In this document: one piece after another, positions 33,846 to 64,000 of the stretch
How the letters are laid out: every line of letters starts with the position of its first letter
Numbering within the stretch: position 1 is the first letter of the stretch
Assembly: GCA_029204225.1 (NCBI GenBank)
Contig: CM055093.1
Location: 46,234,338-46,298,337, forward strand
Source of the DNA: Diphasiastrum complanatum
Taxonomy: Eukaryota; Streptophyta; Lycopodiopsida; Lycopodiales; Lycopodiaceae
Direction of reading: 5' to 3'
DNA length: 64,000 nucleotides
Notes under the pieces: model-generated
What the model was told of the DNA's origin: nothing
Databases searched by the model: none
The model's input: the letters and a program-made list of their open reading frames with translations, nothing else
Program-made: the position numbers and the translations under genes

Positions 33846-34950
33846 ATGTCTTCACGTGGTAGGTCAAGTGGAAGGTCAAGTGGGAGACAATCTAGGAGAA
33901 GAGCTCGTGAGGATCCCGAACAATATACACAAGATTGGTTTGAAAATCTATCTCCTCAACAAAGAGATAGAATAACAAATCTTGTGTTATCTTCTTCGGA
34001 TGAATCATCCAAGAGAAGAGCTTCTGTGGATGCCCCTTTCTAGGAATCGTGTAGTGTGTATTATGATCTTAATCCACATGGTGGAGTTATAAAAAATACG
34101 TGTGGTAATGTAGTTCATGCCCGTTTGCGTGATTTAGTTGCTTTATATTTTGGTAAATATTACATGATCGATTGGTCCTCCCAATCGCTCTTCAAGATAA
34201 AAACAAAATAATAGAGACTTTATATTCTAAATTTCCTCAATCCAATGTTTTTAGTAAGACTTGGGCCTTGAACACAATGTGCCTTTGGATTCGAAACAAA
34301 AGGCAATTGATGAGAAGAGCTGTGAAGACCCAAGAATCCCACAAAGCCTGGATGGTGCTCCAAACGAGATTGGAGGAAGGTGAAAGGAGAATTGTTGCAA
34401 AACAATCCCCAAAAATATGAACAACAATGTATAGTCGCCGCCAAAAAGATCTTAAAACATGGCCAAAGTCACTTGTAAGTGCAATATTTTTTACTATGAT
34501 TCTTTTTTTGTAGCGAGATTGTTAATGGTTTTTATTGCTAAACTATATTGTATTGTTAAACTATGTTTTTTTGTTGAATGTAGCTTAGTGATTTTGGAAG
34601 ACACATGACCGCGGCTGAGTATAGACAAGGCTACGATCTTAGATATGTTGGCCTTAAAGCTTCTATGGAATCCCATGGATTGCATCCAATCGTAAACTCT
34701 TAACCTTTATTGTTTTGTGATTGTTTACTTATTGGTTTACAAGTAAGTTTAATCTCAATTTAATTGAATCTTTGATTCTATTTTGTAGAGAGGCTCTACA
34801 TCTTCAAGCGTTTGTGATGTAGAGGAAAATATGGAGGAGGAAAATGTGGAAGAGAACGTGAATGAGAGCAAAGGAGAGTTTGAAGATGTGGACACCAACG
34901 TAAACCTACAAGACGAAGGAAGCGAGGAGGGAGGAAGTGATGATGAGTAG
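33846..34950 (+). pseudogene. Unrecognised small gene, interrupted; probably transposon-encoded
   Basis: ATG at 33,846 begins a basic Ser/Arg head (SSRGRSSGRSSGRQSRRRAR) and continues DWFENLSPQQRDRITNLVL to a stop at 34,041. The same frame then reads on (YYDLNPHGGVIKNTCGNVVHARLRDL). A frameshift near 34,170 continues into ALQDKNKIIETLYSKFPQSN, then NKRQLMRRAVKTQESHKAW. After a disruption near 34,420 comes KDLKTWPKSL with a GTAAGT donor at about 34,475. Exon 2 (about 34,584-34,692) encodes LSDFGRHMTAAEYRQGYDL and ASMESHGLHPI. Exon 3 from about 34,790 has a long acidic tail ending GSDDE, TAG at 34,948. The basic head, central Trp/Lys region and acidic tail recall plant transposon-associated proteins, but I recognise no family. 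Confidence 0.55.
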
Positions 34951-37040
34951 AACTTTAAAATTGAATGTAAGGCCTTGTAGAAGGCAATGGATGAAGGGGG
35001 AATTCATTCCCTCATCAATGTACTCTTTTTGAAATCAATATAATGTTTTGCCACTACATCATTCTTGCAAAATGTTGAATGCATATATTTTTAATTCATG
35101 AATACAAATGTATCTATTGATGAATTCAATGCAATGTATAGTCTATTGAATGCAAATGTATCTATTGATGAATTCAATGCTATGCATCTATTTTAGCACA
35201 TGATTTGCATGCTAGAATGCACAATGGAAAGTAATCGAGAGCACAATGGAAAGTAATGGAAACCACAATACAATGCATCAATAGATAACACATTAAGTTA
35301 TCAACTAAATATCAATTGAACCAAAAAAAATGTGAATTTACCTTTACTATTGTATCTCCATTGTTTTGCAATCTTTGCTTTTCCTTTTGCATGCACTTGA
35401 TCTTTCAATCCTTTGCAATGAAAGCTCTTTTTCCATTTTTCATATCCAAGCCTACATCACAAACAAAAAAGATCTTAAAACTTATAATAAAGGATTATGA
35501 TCACAAAACAAATACAACTAACATCCATCAATGAACTAAAAACACAAAACACTATCAATATTCTCACTCACATTCACCCCCATCTCATCCTCACTCCCAT
35601 CTTTTCTCTCTTTTCTCTCTCTCACACAAAAGAAAAAAGAAGTCAACATCTGAACCACATTTTGGTTCATGCGCCAATTGTTTTGGTCAAAAAAATTTGC
35701 GTGGATTATCCACCAACGCGTGGATATAGAAAAAAATTTCTATGCCATATCCACGGCACCATTCTGAAATTAACCACCTCAACTTCTAAGTACTTGGATG
35801 GAGTGCCCATTACATGCAACTCGATCATTATAACAAAAATATTTTTGATTAGAGTTTATGATGTATGGTTAAAAAATTCTTCAACAAAACCATAGTTTTT
35901 CGTTGATCCTTTTTATTTACATTGTTATCATGGACATAATTAAAGTTAAGTTGAAAGAATATTTTGAAAAGATAAATGGGGCCCCCACCAAATGCCATTT
36001 ATAAAGTATATATAGCCTCCCCACAAAGTTGTGCATTTTACTTATGATGGAATCTACTATCATTTCTTGGCCCCCCAAAAAAGGGAACACATGGAGAAAA
36101 AGCTCATGAGGAATGAAGTAAAAAGCTTAGAGATGGTTTGACACTGTATAATAATTGCTCTTGTGTATTTTTGTGGAGGCATTGGTCACCACTCATATAG
36201 CAAGATTTTGTGAAATGTGCTATTTCTATGTTACACCAACCCTTTAGTGTGGAAGGTTGTGCAATCTACCACCTATCCAATGAAAAGTGTTTAAAAAAAA
36301 AAACCTATGGCTTGATTACACTTAATGGAAGCTCCTGTATGCGGCTCTTCTATTGAGGGTGGTACCTTGGACCAAGACCTCCCCTCCTATGTAGGTGTAG
36401 ACTATAATCCCAACCATTGAAAAATAAAGATTCCTCAAAGAGATCAAGACTAATATGAAGTTGTATAAGGTACATATTGTACACTTGAAATGGCTGAATT
36501 GTGACATGGGGATGCTCCAAAGCCTCTTAATCCAATCGTGGGAAGGACTCATACATGGTTGTACAATGTACTTATTGTACACATGAGACAAGTAATGTCA
36601 CTATAAAAAATGTATACCTCATAAAAAATAAACTAATCCTACCCTCTTCTTCTAGCGTATGTACACTTTGCATATTGATGCTCCATGAATTATTCTAGCA
36701 ACTTATGCATAAACATCCTATAGGCATAGATAGGGTGAGATCCTATCATGTAGCATTCATATTTGATGTGTAAGTATGGATCAAGAATCTAGAGCTACTT
36801 TGCAACCAAAAGCCAACTTTCACTTAATATAGAAGAGCTTATGTTGTAATGTCAAATTTCACATGAAATCGTAAAAATTCAAGTTGAATTGTACTTGAAG
36901 CTAGAGTCAAGCACACTTGTTACTTCTTTTGTCACTCGTGCAAGTTGGACTTGGTAATGTGTAAACAGCATGAAGTCAAAGCATCCTTAATTTTCATATG
37001 TAATTTTAGAAATTGAAGTTCAAGAGTATCAATATCTTGT
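34951..37040. other. Intergenic DNA, no gene recognised
   Basis: AT-rich. CAAATGTATCTATTGATGAA occurs twice 48 bp apart near 35,107 and 35,155. The right-hand hairpin of the candidate element lies at 35,699-35,755. Otherwise nothing was identified. Confidence 0.5.
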
Positions 37041-37042
37041 AG

Positions 37043-37072
<30 letters not shown>
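37043..37072. repeat. (CA)n microsatellite
   Basis: A pure CA run of about 30 bp. Confidence 0.95.
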
Positions 37073-37077
<5 letters not shown>

Positions 37078-38270
37078 TACATTTTTATTTTTCTTATCCT
37101 TTGTCTCACTCTCCTTTATGGTTAATTTTCCTCCACTCACCCATTTTTCCAACACATTCAAAACCCAAATTTGGGTTTTAAGTGACTATATTTCAATTTA
37201 ATGCAATGAGTTTGTGGTAGCTAGCTATATGAATAGGCTTTTTAACTTTTACTATTATGTATGAGATAAAAGCATACCTCAAGCCATCCATGTAGGCTTT
37301 TTATTACTCATTTGAGGTTGGCCTCGTAGCTAATTAGGGTTAAATTTCCAATGAAATTGCCCTCTTTTTCACAAATTTGATGCCTTCTCATGTAGGTTAA
37401 ATTTCTTTTGTTCTTTGTTCTTGCCGAAGGATTCTCCTCATATAGTCATTGCCCTCAATCCAAAATTAATCAATACTAAGGTTTTGTAAAATAGAGCATC
37501 TTCATAACACATTCTTAGTATACACAAAGAGGCTCTGTAATTAATCAAAATCATCGTAACATACGAAGTAGATTATGCTCACTTTGAGGGGGGTTGTGAT
37601 AATCTTTCGAAAGTTATCACTATCAAATTATTCTATTTAAGAGGACTCTTTATTTTAAGGTTCCATTCAAAAGGGCTATGATTTTAAGATTCCATCCAAG
37701 AAGGCCTAGTGTTTTTACTTTTCAGCCATGAGGGCTCCATTTCTTGAGGGTATCAAAATTATGGCCAATGACATTGCTAAAATTTGAGGGATAAATATTA
37801 TAGTCGATAATAGGGGTCCCCAAACACAATCTCACATGTCCAATCATGTAGAATTTGAGGCAACATAGATGAGGGGTAATGATTCCTTGCAGGCTCTCTA
37901 ACCAAGATCACATTCCATCATGATGATTGGCTTTATTAATGTTGCCCTAAACCTAGCCCCTAACAAAGATTCTTTGGAAAATCTTTTCCTTAAGGTGGTT
38001 TCAAATTTAATACACTACAAAGCGTGAAGGAAGCACTTACGTGACAATCACTTTTTGGGATTGTATGCTCTTGCAAGGCAATTTTTGCTCTAAATACGAC
38101 TAGAGGGTTGGAATACTCTTATAGTTTCACACTCAAGGACGATATGCCCAATGAGGCAAAAAGCTTAAACGATTTGAAATTTTGTATCATAGTTGGGTGA
38201 GGGTGGACTTGCAAGGTTGGGAGTCCAACAAGAAATCCATGGACCCTCCTGTATGTGGCACGCCCAAGGT
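37073..38270. other. Intergenic DNA, no gene recognised
   Basis: No coding signal, RNA gene or clear repeat was seen. Confidence 0.45.
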
Positions 38271-38281
38271 GCCACCTAATA

Positions 38282-38487
38282 GATCATGTAGGGGCATGTC
38301 AAAGTATGTAGCCTTTGTTGCACCCACGAACAAAAAAGGGCTCACAAGTGCCCATGTGGACTCACCCAACAAACCTAATAGATGGATCATGTAGGGGCAT
38401 GCCAAAGTCTGTAGCCTTTGTTGCACCCATGAACAAAAAAGGGCTCACAAGTGCCCATGTGGACTCGCCCAACAAACTAATCGACTT
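38282..38487. repeat. Two-copy 103-bp tandem repeat
   Basis: GATCATGTAGGGGCATG occurs at 38,282 and 38,385, and the following sequence (GTAGCCTTTGTTGCACCCA, GGGCTCACAAGTGCCCATG) is nearly identical in both copies. It creates overlapping open frames on both strands that I do not consider genes. Confidence 0.9.
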
Positions 38488-38825
38488 CTTTAAAGACATT
38501 CATCAATCTTGGGTCTTTCTGTCTTAACATGGCCATTTGCACATTGCACTGCTGGGACGAGCAATCTAGGCGCACATCCTAGATGTGGACACGAGGTGGG
38601 TTTGCCCACCTCCTCACTCATCTCATGCAGACACCAAGCCTAGAGACATATTCAAATCTTAGGGCGATAAAATCTGCCCAGTCATCTCATATAGAGAACT
38701 AGCCCTAGAGACAGGTTTAAATCTCAGGGCAATAAAGCAGGCAGAGTCCCATATGTCCCACGTATCGAAACCACTGTCCGCTACAAGCTCTTCACATCCA
38801 AAACTCTCTCACATCACATCACATC

Positions 38826-39436
38826 TCATCTCATCTCATCTCGGATTTCCAAGCCAGAGTAGTAGATCCATGTGGGAGATTGCCTTTCTCTAAAGTCACT
38901 CCATCCATATATCCTTAGAAGGGAGAAGGGAGGGGTAGGGTGAGATTTTGGAATTATTTTTGATTTAAGATGGAAAAAGGTGATTTGAAACCAAAAGGCC
39001 AGGCCTGGAGTTGAGATCCCTTTGGTGCTCCTCCTCCTCGTCACCGATAAATAGCAACAGCAGCAGCAGAGAGCAAAGCTCCTTCTATGCTCTAGGCAAC
39101 ATAAACCTAATATTATCAGATAAGGAAATATGGTAGGTTTTGCTATGGCGGAAGGAAGGATGAAGCAGTGGCTTTCGCAATTGCTCAGCTGATCGCTTTG
39201 CAGTAGCATCAGCAGCAGCTGCAGCTTTCATGTTGAGTTAGTCGATAAGGTTTCATGGAGTATTTGTTGTAGCAAGGAGCTTTTCAATTGCTCTTTCATT
39301 TTGGCACAGCTTCGTTCCAGCCGCTGCTCTTCCCCCATGTTGCTGCTCCAGTAATGAAACTGCACGTGCTCATCCTTTCCTGCACCAGAAGCTGCCGTGT
39401 TTGCTTATTGTTCTTCCGGTTCTCTGCATGGCTCCT
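38826..39436 (+). promoter_or_regulatory. Possible SAC3A 5' leader exon
   Basis: A CT- and GCAGC-rich stretch of more balanced composition than its surroundings ends in CCTCG|GTAAGTTCC near 39,436, a strong splice donor without a long open frame before it. It would be spliced to the SAC3A coding exon near 43.4 kb, or to a small exon in between. This rests only on composition and the donor; transcript data would be needed. Confidence 0.3.
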
Positions 39437-41090
39437 CGGTAAGTTCCATTGGGTTTTGTAATTCAATCAGTTAGCTGCTTTATTGGATCTTCATTTCCGG
39501 GCAATGTACGCTGAAGTCTTTTCTGATTTTAAACGAGCTTAATGTGTTCGTATGCCGCTTCTGTTTCATTGCCATAAAAGGTCAAGTCAGTTATGGAAAT
39601 TTATCTTATTTGAACAACACGAAAAGCTCATGGGTTGTACTCTTCTGACGAAATGCTAGAGACAAGTCAGACTTAACTTTAAGTACTTGGAAAACTCCGT
39701 TGAAACCCTAACATACATACAATTCATTTATGAATAGTTTCGGCAAAGTATCTGGCCTGATAAGCTTTTTTTTATAGATGGGTCCGTGGATTGTGTAAGG
39801 AAGCAGGGAAGCAAGGGCAAATTGTTATTTCAGCAAGGAATGAAGACTAAAGTATGCCGCACAACAGATGCTTTTATGTGGAATTGCAATCTATAGCGCA
39901 CTCAGTCTACTAGTACTCAAGTACGACTTCTCATCAATAGCAACCTGTGTCTGTTTAAGTTATGAAAGATTATTCGTTTTTTTGATGTTTTGCACATGGT
40001 TGCACTCACAGTTCCGCTTTGCAAAAAGAATGAAGTTTTCGGAAGTCCCAGGAATTTACCGTCTTCGGTTCTTTAAGGCACCTAGAAACCCTTTTTTACC
40101 TGATTCTTGAAGCTGCCCAAAGCTTTGTCCTGGTCTTTTTTTTTCAAGCAAAATAAGAGGATTTGGCACACCGATGGTTGCTGACATGTGTTCTTTAGAA
40201 ATGATGCTGCACGGAGCAGCTAGACCTAGTTATTCAGGCAGAATGACAGCTTTCCAGACCATTATTTGCATTTAGAGACATATTAGCACATAAGAAACCA
40301 TCATCCTTCTATTCTATCGCATCTATGGAGCATGATGAGCAAGAAATTGCTGATGAAAGCTTACGTGCAGCGAGTGAACATTGCAGTAAGTTTTCTAGCA
40401 TGTGTCGTGAATCGCATCCATCTTGCCATTGACGGTCAAGTATTCAATCAGCAGCAGCCATGTCTGATTTGATAGTCTTTTTTCTAGATCCTCTGTATTT
40501 CAGTTTGGGGTAGAGTTGTGCCTTTTTGAAATATTTAAGCACTTTCATGCTACCCTAGCCCTTGAATTTGCTTCATGGGTTGATCCTCACCTCATGGGTA
40601 CCATTGAAGATGAAAAATCACGCGAACATGACAGTGATTACTTGCGCTTTTGTGAAGTTAAAGAATGTAAGTGTGAGTTTTCAACGTGAAGCTCCTTTAA
40701 CTTGGTGTATATTCAGATTCGAAAGCAAAAAAGTAACAACCTAAAACAACCATGTTTTGTTTCATTTTGTTAGAAGGAATAATCTACACCCAATTCAATC
40801 TGAAATCAGACTTCATTTGGTTTTTCTTCCATTTGATTTTCCTTGATGCTATTTCTTTCTGTAGATGTGTTATGATGTGGTACCGTACGCAAGGTAAGTA
40901 TGGTACAACTTATTTCCAGTGGTGAAAGTTGAGACCTAATTAGAGATTCTTAGGCTTATTCAAGAATGCTATCAGATCTGATTATAGGGCTATGAGTCAT
41001 TCTTTTGATAATGCTCATTGCGGCCGACAAGTTTGATGTAGTTATGGTTCATAGATGGCATTCTAGTGTTATTTTACATGCCCACCTTTA
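39437..41090. other. Probable 5' intron or upstream region of SAC3A, no gene recognised
   Basis: Small open frames up to 80 codons show no family motifs. Confidence 0.35.
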
Positions 41091-41230
41091 GTAGGGATGT
41101 TGTAGCATTTGTCTCATGCTATGTATGCATGATGAAGTCTAAGACTTTGTGGTTGGACTCCATAGGGCTAAAGAGTACATCTCCTTTGTTATGTTGGGTA
41201 TTATCCCAGATATGATATCGATGTAATCTA
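41091..41230. repeat. Dispersed repeat shared with 15,338-15,480
   Basis: Begins GTAGGGATGTTGTAGCATTT as in the CAS intron copy and keeps the ATCTCCTTTGTTATGT block. It lies directly upstream of the gypsy RT fragment. Confidence 0.6.
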
Positions 41231-41459
41231 TGAGATATGTGAATATCTGGATAATATGAAGATATTTTGTGTATGATTTGTGCATATACAAGTTCAAAAG
41301 TGATCATTTGGGGAACCTTTAAAATGGTTTTAGAAGTGTTGAGAATTTGAAATCAGTTCCGATATAGAAAAATACACCTTTTTATTGGAACAAGAAGTAT
41401 CATTATGGCAAATTGTCTCATGTCATGGAGCTTTATTGATTTTTTAAAAGTTTTTGTGA

Positions 41460-42060
41460 CAATCAGAATGACATTCCCAAAAGATGTTGTCAGATTGAGA
41501 TCCTTTGTTGGTATGGCAGGATATTACTGAAGGTTGATTTGAGATTCTGCTACCCTGTTAAGAATATGAATTTTTTGCGGTCACCCATTGCATGGACGTG
41601 TAAGGGTTTACAACTTTGAGGGTCTTGCCCCTATCATTGGGAAATACTAGGGATTGAACAACCTAATACCAAGGGAAATTCTCAGAGATGCGCCTTTCTA
41701 TGTGCACGCAGATGCATGTTGTATGTGGTAGGATGTGTCCTAGTACAACCTATTAAACAAAAAGGGTATGATGAACGTTTGTACTATGTGAGTAAAGATT
41801 GAATCGAGGCAAAAATCAGCTATATAGTCACCAAAAAAGAGGCCTTATCAATAGTCTGCAAGGTGAAAAAGTTTCACAACCTATTGGGGTACATTTTTAT
41901 TTCTACTTGGATCACCAACCATTGATCGATTTACTTAACAAAACATCCATATCTAGGAAAAGTGCTCATTGGATGTTATTATTGCAAGAACAATAATTGG
42001 AAGTCTGTAGGAAAGTATGAGAAAAGCATGTAGTCGCAGGTCAAATATCTAGTTTGGGCA
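41460..42060 (+). pseudogene. Ty3/gypsy reverse transcriptase-RNase H fragment
   Basis: Broken translation gives the RT tail VVRLRSFVGMAGYY, then RDAPFYVHADACC, the RNase H region YVSKD.IEAKISYIVTKKEALSIVCKVKKFHNLLG, and YLDHQPLIDLLNKTSISRKSAHWMLLLQE. These match the order in gypsy pol (RSFLGLAGYYRRF; DAS; EKEALAVV.AV.KFRHYLLG; TDH.AL..L). Several stops and frameshifts are present. It lies upstream of the first certain SAC3A exon, on the same strand. Confidence 0.82.
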
Positions 42061-43382
42061 CTGGAGAAAGGAATATTGTAGATGACGAATCACCAAACAT
42101 CTGACAGACAATTATCAAAAGTAGGAGTCTATATTGATTGGCATGACAAAATCTAACAATTTCATGAGGCAACGTCAAAAAGCAAATCGAAGATAGGTAC
42201 TTTTTTTGAGTAGAAAAGAACTCTACAAAAAGGAAAAAGATGGATATTACAACTATGAGAGGAGGTTGATGATGTGCTGGTTGTTGCACATGGTCAATTT
42301 GGAGCAAGATGTTTCTCAACAGAGATCACAAAAGATTTTGCAAGTAGTGGAAGAGAGGGACTAGAGACACTCGTTATTTAGCTTTGAAATTTGGTATTGC
42401 TTGAGCTCTTTGTGGGAAAACTCATTGCTATTGCTTGTAGGGCTTTAGCTATTGATTACATGTGATGTTGTTTTCCAGCAGCCATTCTCTGTGGGAGATT
42501 GGTATTTGATTGTCATTTAGCTATTTTGTACTTCAATTATATCGAAATTTGTGAGTATGTTCATAACATGGTGTGCATAAACATTCTTGCCTTTTTTAGT
42601 TGCTGATTTTTGTTCTCTCTCTTTTTTGTTCTTTGGCCATTTTTCGCTTTCTAGACCTCCAGAGATATTTTTTGCCATAGCTTTTTTCTTTTGTGATTAA
42701 AATTGAGTTTTGTCACTTGCATTGGTTTCCTAGTAGTTAAGCGTTGTTGTAGAAGTGATTTTTGTTGCTGGTCATTTTCTGGAAACCCTAATACCCAAAG
42801 CCCTAATTTTTGACCTTAGACCAAGTTATTGTTAGAGTTAATGTTAGCAAAGTCAAGTCAGACTTTAGTTAGTCAAGTTCGAGATTCTAGTCCTTGATCT
42901 GGAGCACAAGTTTTGCTATAGATAGATGTTGGGTGTTTTTACCTTATATAGAGACATCAATTAGGCAATTGCTTTCAAGTTGCTTTTGCTTTTGCTTTTT
43001 CTTTTTGGCATAGACTATTGTCTATAAGTATGTAGTGCACCCTAGTCCATTTGCAATGGGACATAGTTGGAATACATCTCTGTTGTTTGTGTTCTCTTCC
43101 ATGTATGTGTATGGCTATTGTCTAACAACAATAGGAATCTTGTCTTGGGTAACTTGTATTTGCAATTCAGTTTTCTAATAGCTATCTTATACATTTTTGA
43201 AAGTGGGATCAAGGAGCATCTATAGAAGCAAATGACACATCTATTGTAGATCTCTTTCAAAGTTATTGGAGAAATAAAATTTTGGTGAATTTTTTGGACA
43301 ACACGTTTATTCTCGGATTTTTCAGGTGAGAAGCTGTCACAATAAAGTTGGACAGCTTCTTGATAGTAATCTGCTGTTCTAG
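42061..43382. other. Non-coding stretch before the first SAC3A coding exon
   Basis: An LTR-like arrangement (TGTTAGAGTTAATGTTAGC near 42,832 and a TATA-like CCTTATATAGAG near 42,943) follows the gypsy fragment and could be its 3' LTR; no second copy was found. No gene was seen. Confidence 0.3.
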
Positions 43383-62303
<18,921 letters not shown>

Positions 62304-64000
62304 GTAAGACTTTCTTTGACTTATGTTGTTGCTGTATGACGGCATGCTGCTTTGCTAAAATGAATACCTGTTTCCTATTTGAAGAATGAGAGACAGTGGT
62401 ATTGTGTAACAGTGCATATGTATCTCTGCCATGATTCATGAAATTGGCCTAGTATGTGCGGCCTAGTTTTTCTATGTAAAACCTGCAGAGCATGGAGGTT
62501 GATATGATCTTTTATGTTTGTGCTTTGTGTATTACCTTTTTGAAGACTCTTATCCACATGGCATGTCGATCGTCTGTTTGATCAAGGAACTCAGTTATCC
62601 ATACCAAGATGCTCTGTGGTCATTTTAGAGTTTGAATCGGTTTTAATTTTGATCAATTTTGTGCAAAATGTTCTATCTTCCTCCTTTTCTAAACTTTAAC
62701 TTTCACAAAAAATGCTGTGGCCATATCTTAGGGTAGTCAGTATGAAGTGGTAAGTTCTGACTGGGTGTTCCATTCTTTTCAATTAATTTAAAGTGTCTTT
62801 CTAGTCTTTCCCATGCAATTTTACATTTGATGCGGTTTCTATGAGCCTTTGTTACTGTTATATTCCTCGACGCTTTTAGCTTGTCATGACTAGTAGACTT
62901 TTCTGATGACGTGTAGACACTTGAACTCATTCAAGGATGTTTTGTGTTTAGAAGCATATTTATTTAGATCCCATTAAAAATATCAAAGAACCTACACGGG
63001 GACATACACTAGTGTTGAAATTTGACGTTCAGGGTTGCCCTTCATGCATTATTTCCATGAGGTCTTTCAAAATGTTTGTGGCCTTTGTGTGACATCCTTA
63101 CACAAAACTTACCCTTTTCCTACACTTTTCCAAAGATACAACTTTTACCTAAGTTGAAGTCTATCATTGTAGTTAATCTCATTTGTTATGGGGAGGAAAG
63201 GGAGATGTGAAACCTGATTTTTGTAGAACTCAAGGGACTCAGCTTCTTGGTTAACTCATTGCTATTGCTGTGTATACTTGAAAAGTATATTTTAGCATGG
63301 TCAATCCATCAGATTGACAAAATGTGCAAGTCTTTTAGAAACTCTTATCATTTTTACCGACAAGAGGAGGAGCAAGAAGTTCAGGTCTGCTCTAGAGTTC
63401 TTTCAATTGACTCTTATTATTGATATGCGTCAAGATCTTCAGCCTATAAGTATAATAAAGCAACATACATTTATCAAGAGACATTTTGGGGTCAACAGTG
63501 GGAGTCCCTTTATCCACGAGAATTGCAGTTTGCAAAAGGAAAAAGTGCATGCCATAATGATGAGACTTGCATGTGGCATATACTTTGGGTCAGAATCTTT
63601 ATGATGCAGTTCTATTTTTGGCTCTAGCCTCCTCATGTTACAAGGATGATGTATGATTTCATGAAAGAGTGTCTGTACTAACTCTTCTTCATAAGCTTGG
63701 GAAGTCAGAATCTACTACTTTATTGTAGACCCTTTCTGGATCCCAAACTTTATTTAAGGAGTGTCTTCTAATTAGCACTGTAACCCATTGAACTTGCAGA
63801 CTGACTGATATGTACATCAAATATGACTTTCTTTCATTGTGAGTTGTAATTGCTTACGGTTGAGAACGGCTGAAACTTTGGTCAAATGAGTTTGCTATTC
63901 TAATTGACGAGTTGATTTACTGGCATTACAGACTTTTTTTCAGTGCTCAGATTCATTTTTGCACTAAATGGCTCTAGCGGAGTCATGATATTTCATGGAA
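62304..64000. other. Right edge: SAC3A intron sequence, next exon not firmly identified
   Basis: One 18-nt candidate micro-exon (62,732-62,749) is described under findings. Otherwise no segment continues the SAC3A protein convincingly before the window ends. Confidence 0.4.

Larger units (their letters stand above)
33457..35756. mobile_element. Candidate mobile element with hairpin ends
   Basis: GCGTGGATTATCCA at 33,457-33,470 pairs perfectly with TGGATAATCCACGC at 33,488-33,501 across a 17-nt loop. The identical 14-mer GCGTGGATTATCCA returns at 35,699-35,712, next to a second hairpin (CGTGGATAT 35,719-35,727 with ATATCCACG 35,747-35,755). Thus the left inverted copy and the right copy are an inverted pair enclosing a small broken gene. 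Boundaries and target duplication were not determined. Confidence 0.45.

Noticed and set aside
38182-38527. Overlapping 70-79 codon frames as a small gene
   Set aside because: They are produced by the two-copy 103-bp tandem repeat and occur on both strands.
63340-63390. Next SAC3A exon at the KRRSKKFR-coding segment
   Set aside because: A lysine-rich stretch followed by CAG|GTCTGC looked tempting, but there is no good acceptor in the right phase and no recognisable SAC3A residues.

Overview
The window is nuclear DNA from a land plant. It has two genes with clear plant orthologues, canonical GT-AG introns of 0.3 to 11.5 kb, and a dense litter of decayed Ty1/copia, Ty3/gypsy, hAT, Helitron-like and LINE-like remnants plus long (CT)n microsatellites. 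Introns this swollen by transposons fit a large genome such as a homosporous fern or a gymnosperm, but the species cannot be fixed from this sequence. I see no rRNA, tRNA or CRISPR array.

Layout. 0-13 kb is a graveyard of LTR retrotransposons: copia fragments on both strands, a perfect initiator-Met primer-binding site followed by a 4.7 kb interior without a convincing gene, a copia element with LTR pieces on both sides that has lost RT/RNase H, and a Helitron-type helicase remnant. 13.1-27.6 kb holds CAS, the thylakoid calcium-sensing receptor, on the plus strand: six coding exons, 452 aa. Its first intron alone is 11,485 bp and contains a copia RT fragment, a 530-bp inverted repeat, an inverted copia LTR-gag copy, a hAT transposase pseudogene with an exon-bearing 368-bp unit amplified in tandem, and a LINE ORF1-like remnant. 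27.6-38.8 kb is AT-rich intergenic DNA with one broken small gene (33.8-34.95 kb) lying between hairpin-bearing ends, possibly a mobile element. From about 38.8 kb (possible 5' leader) or securely 43.4 kb to beyond the right edge runs SAC3A (SAC3/GANP/THP3-like, mRNA processing and export), plus strand. Five coding exons are visible, and its introns hold gypsy, copia and LINE-like debris.

The two host genes are functionally unrelated (chloroplast calcium signalling and nuclear mRNA handling); they are simply neighbours in the same orientation. The most unusual pattern is a retroelement family encoding an ORF1-type protein (coiled coil, RRM-like start, C-terminal domain). Its copies start or end repeatedly in (CT)n microsatellites, twice as head-to-tail pairs that share one (CT)n tract. 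This resembles microsatellite-targeted non-LTR retrotransposition, which to my knowledge is best known from animal LINEs.
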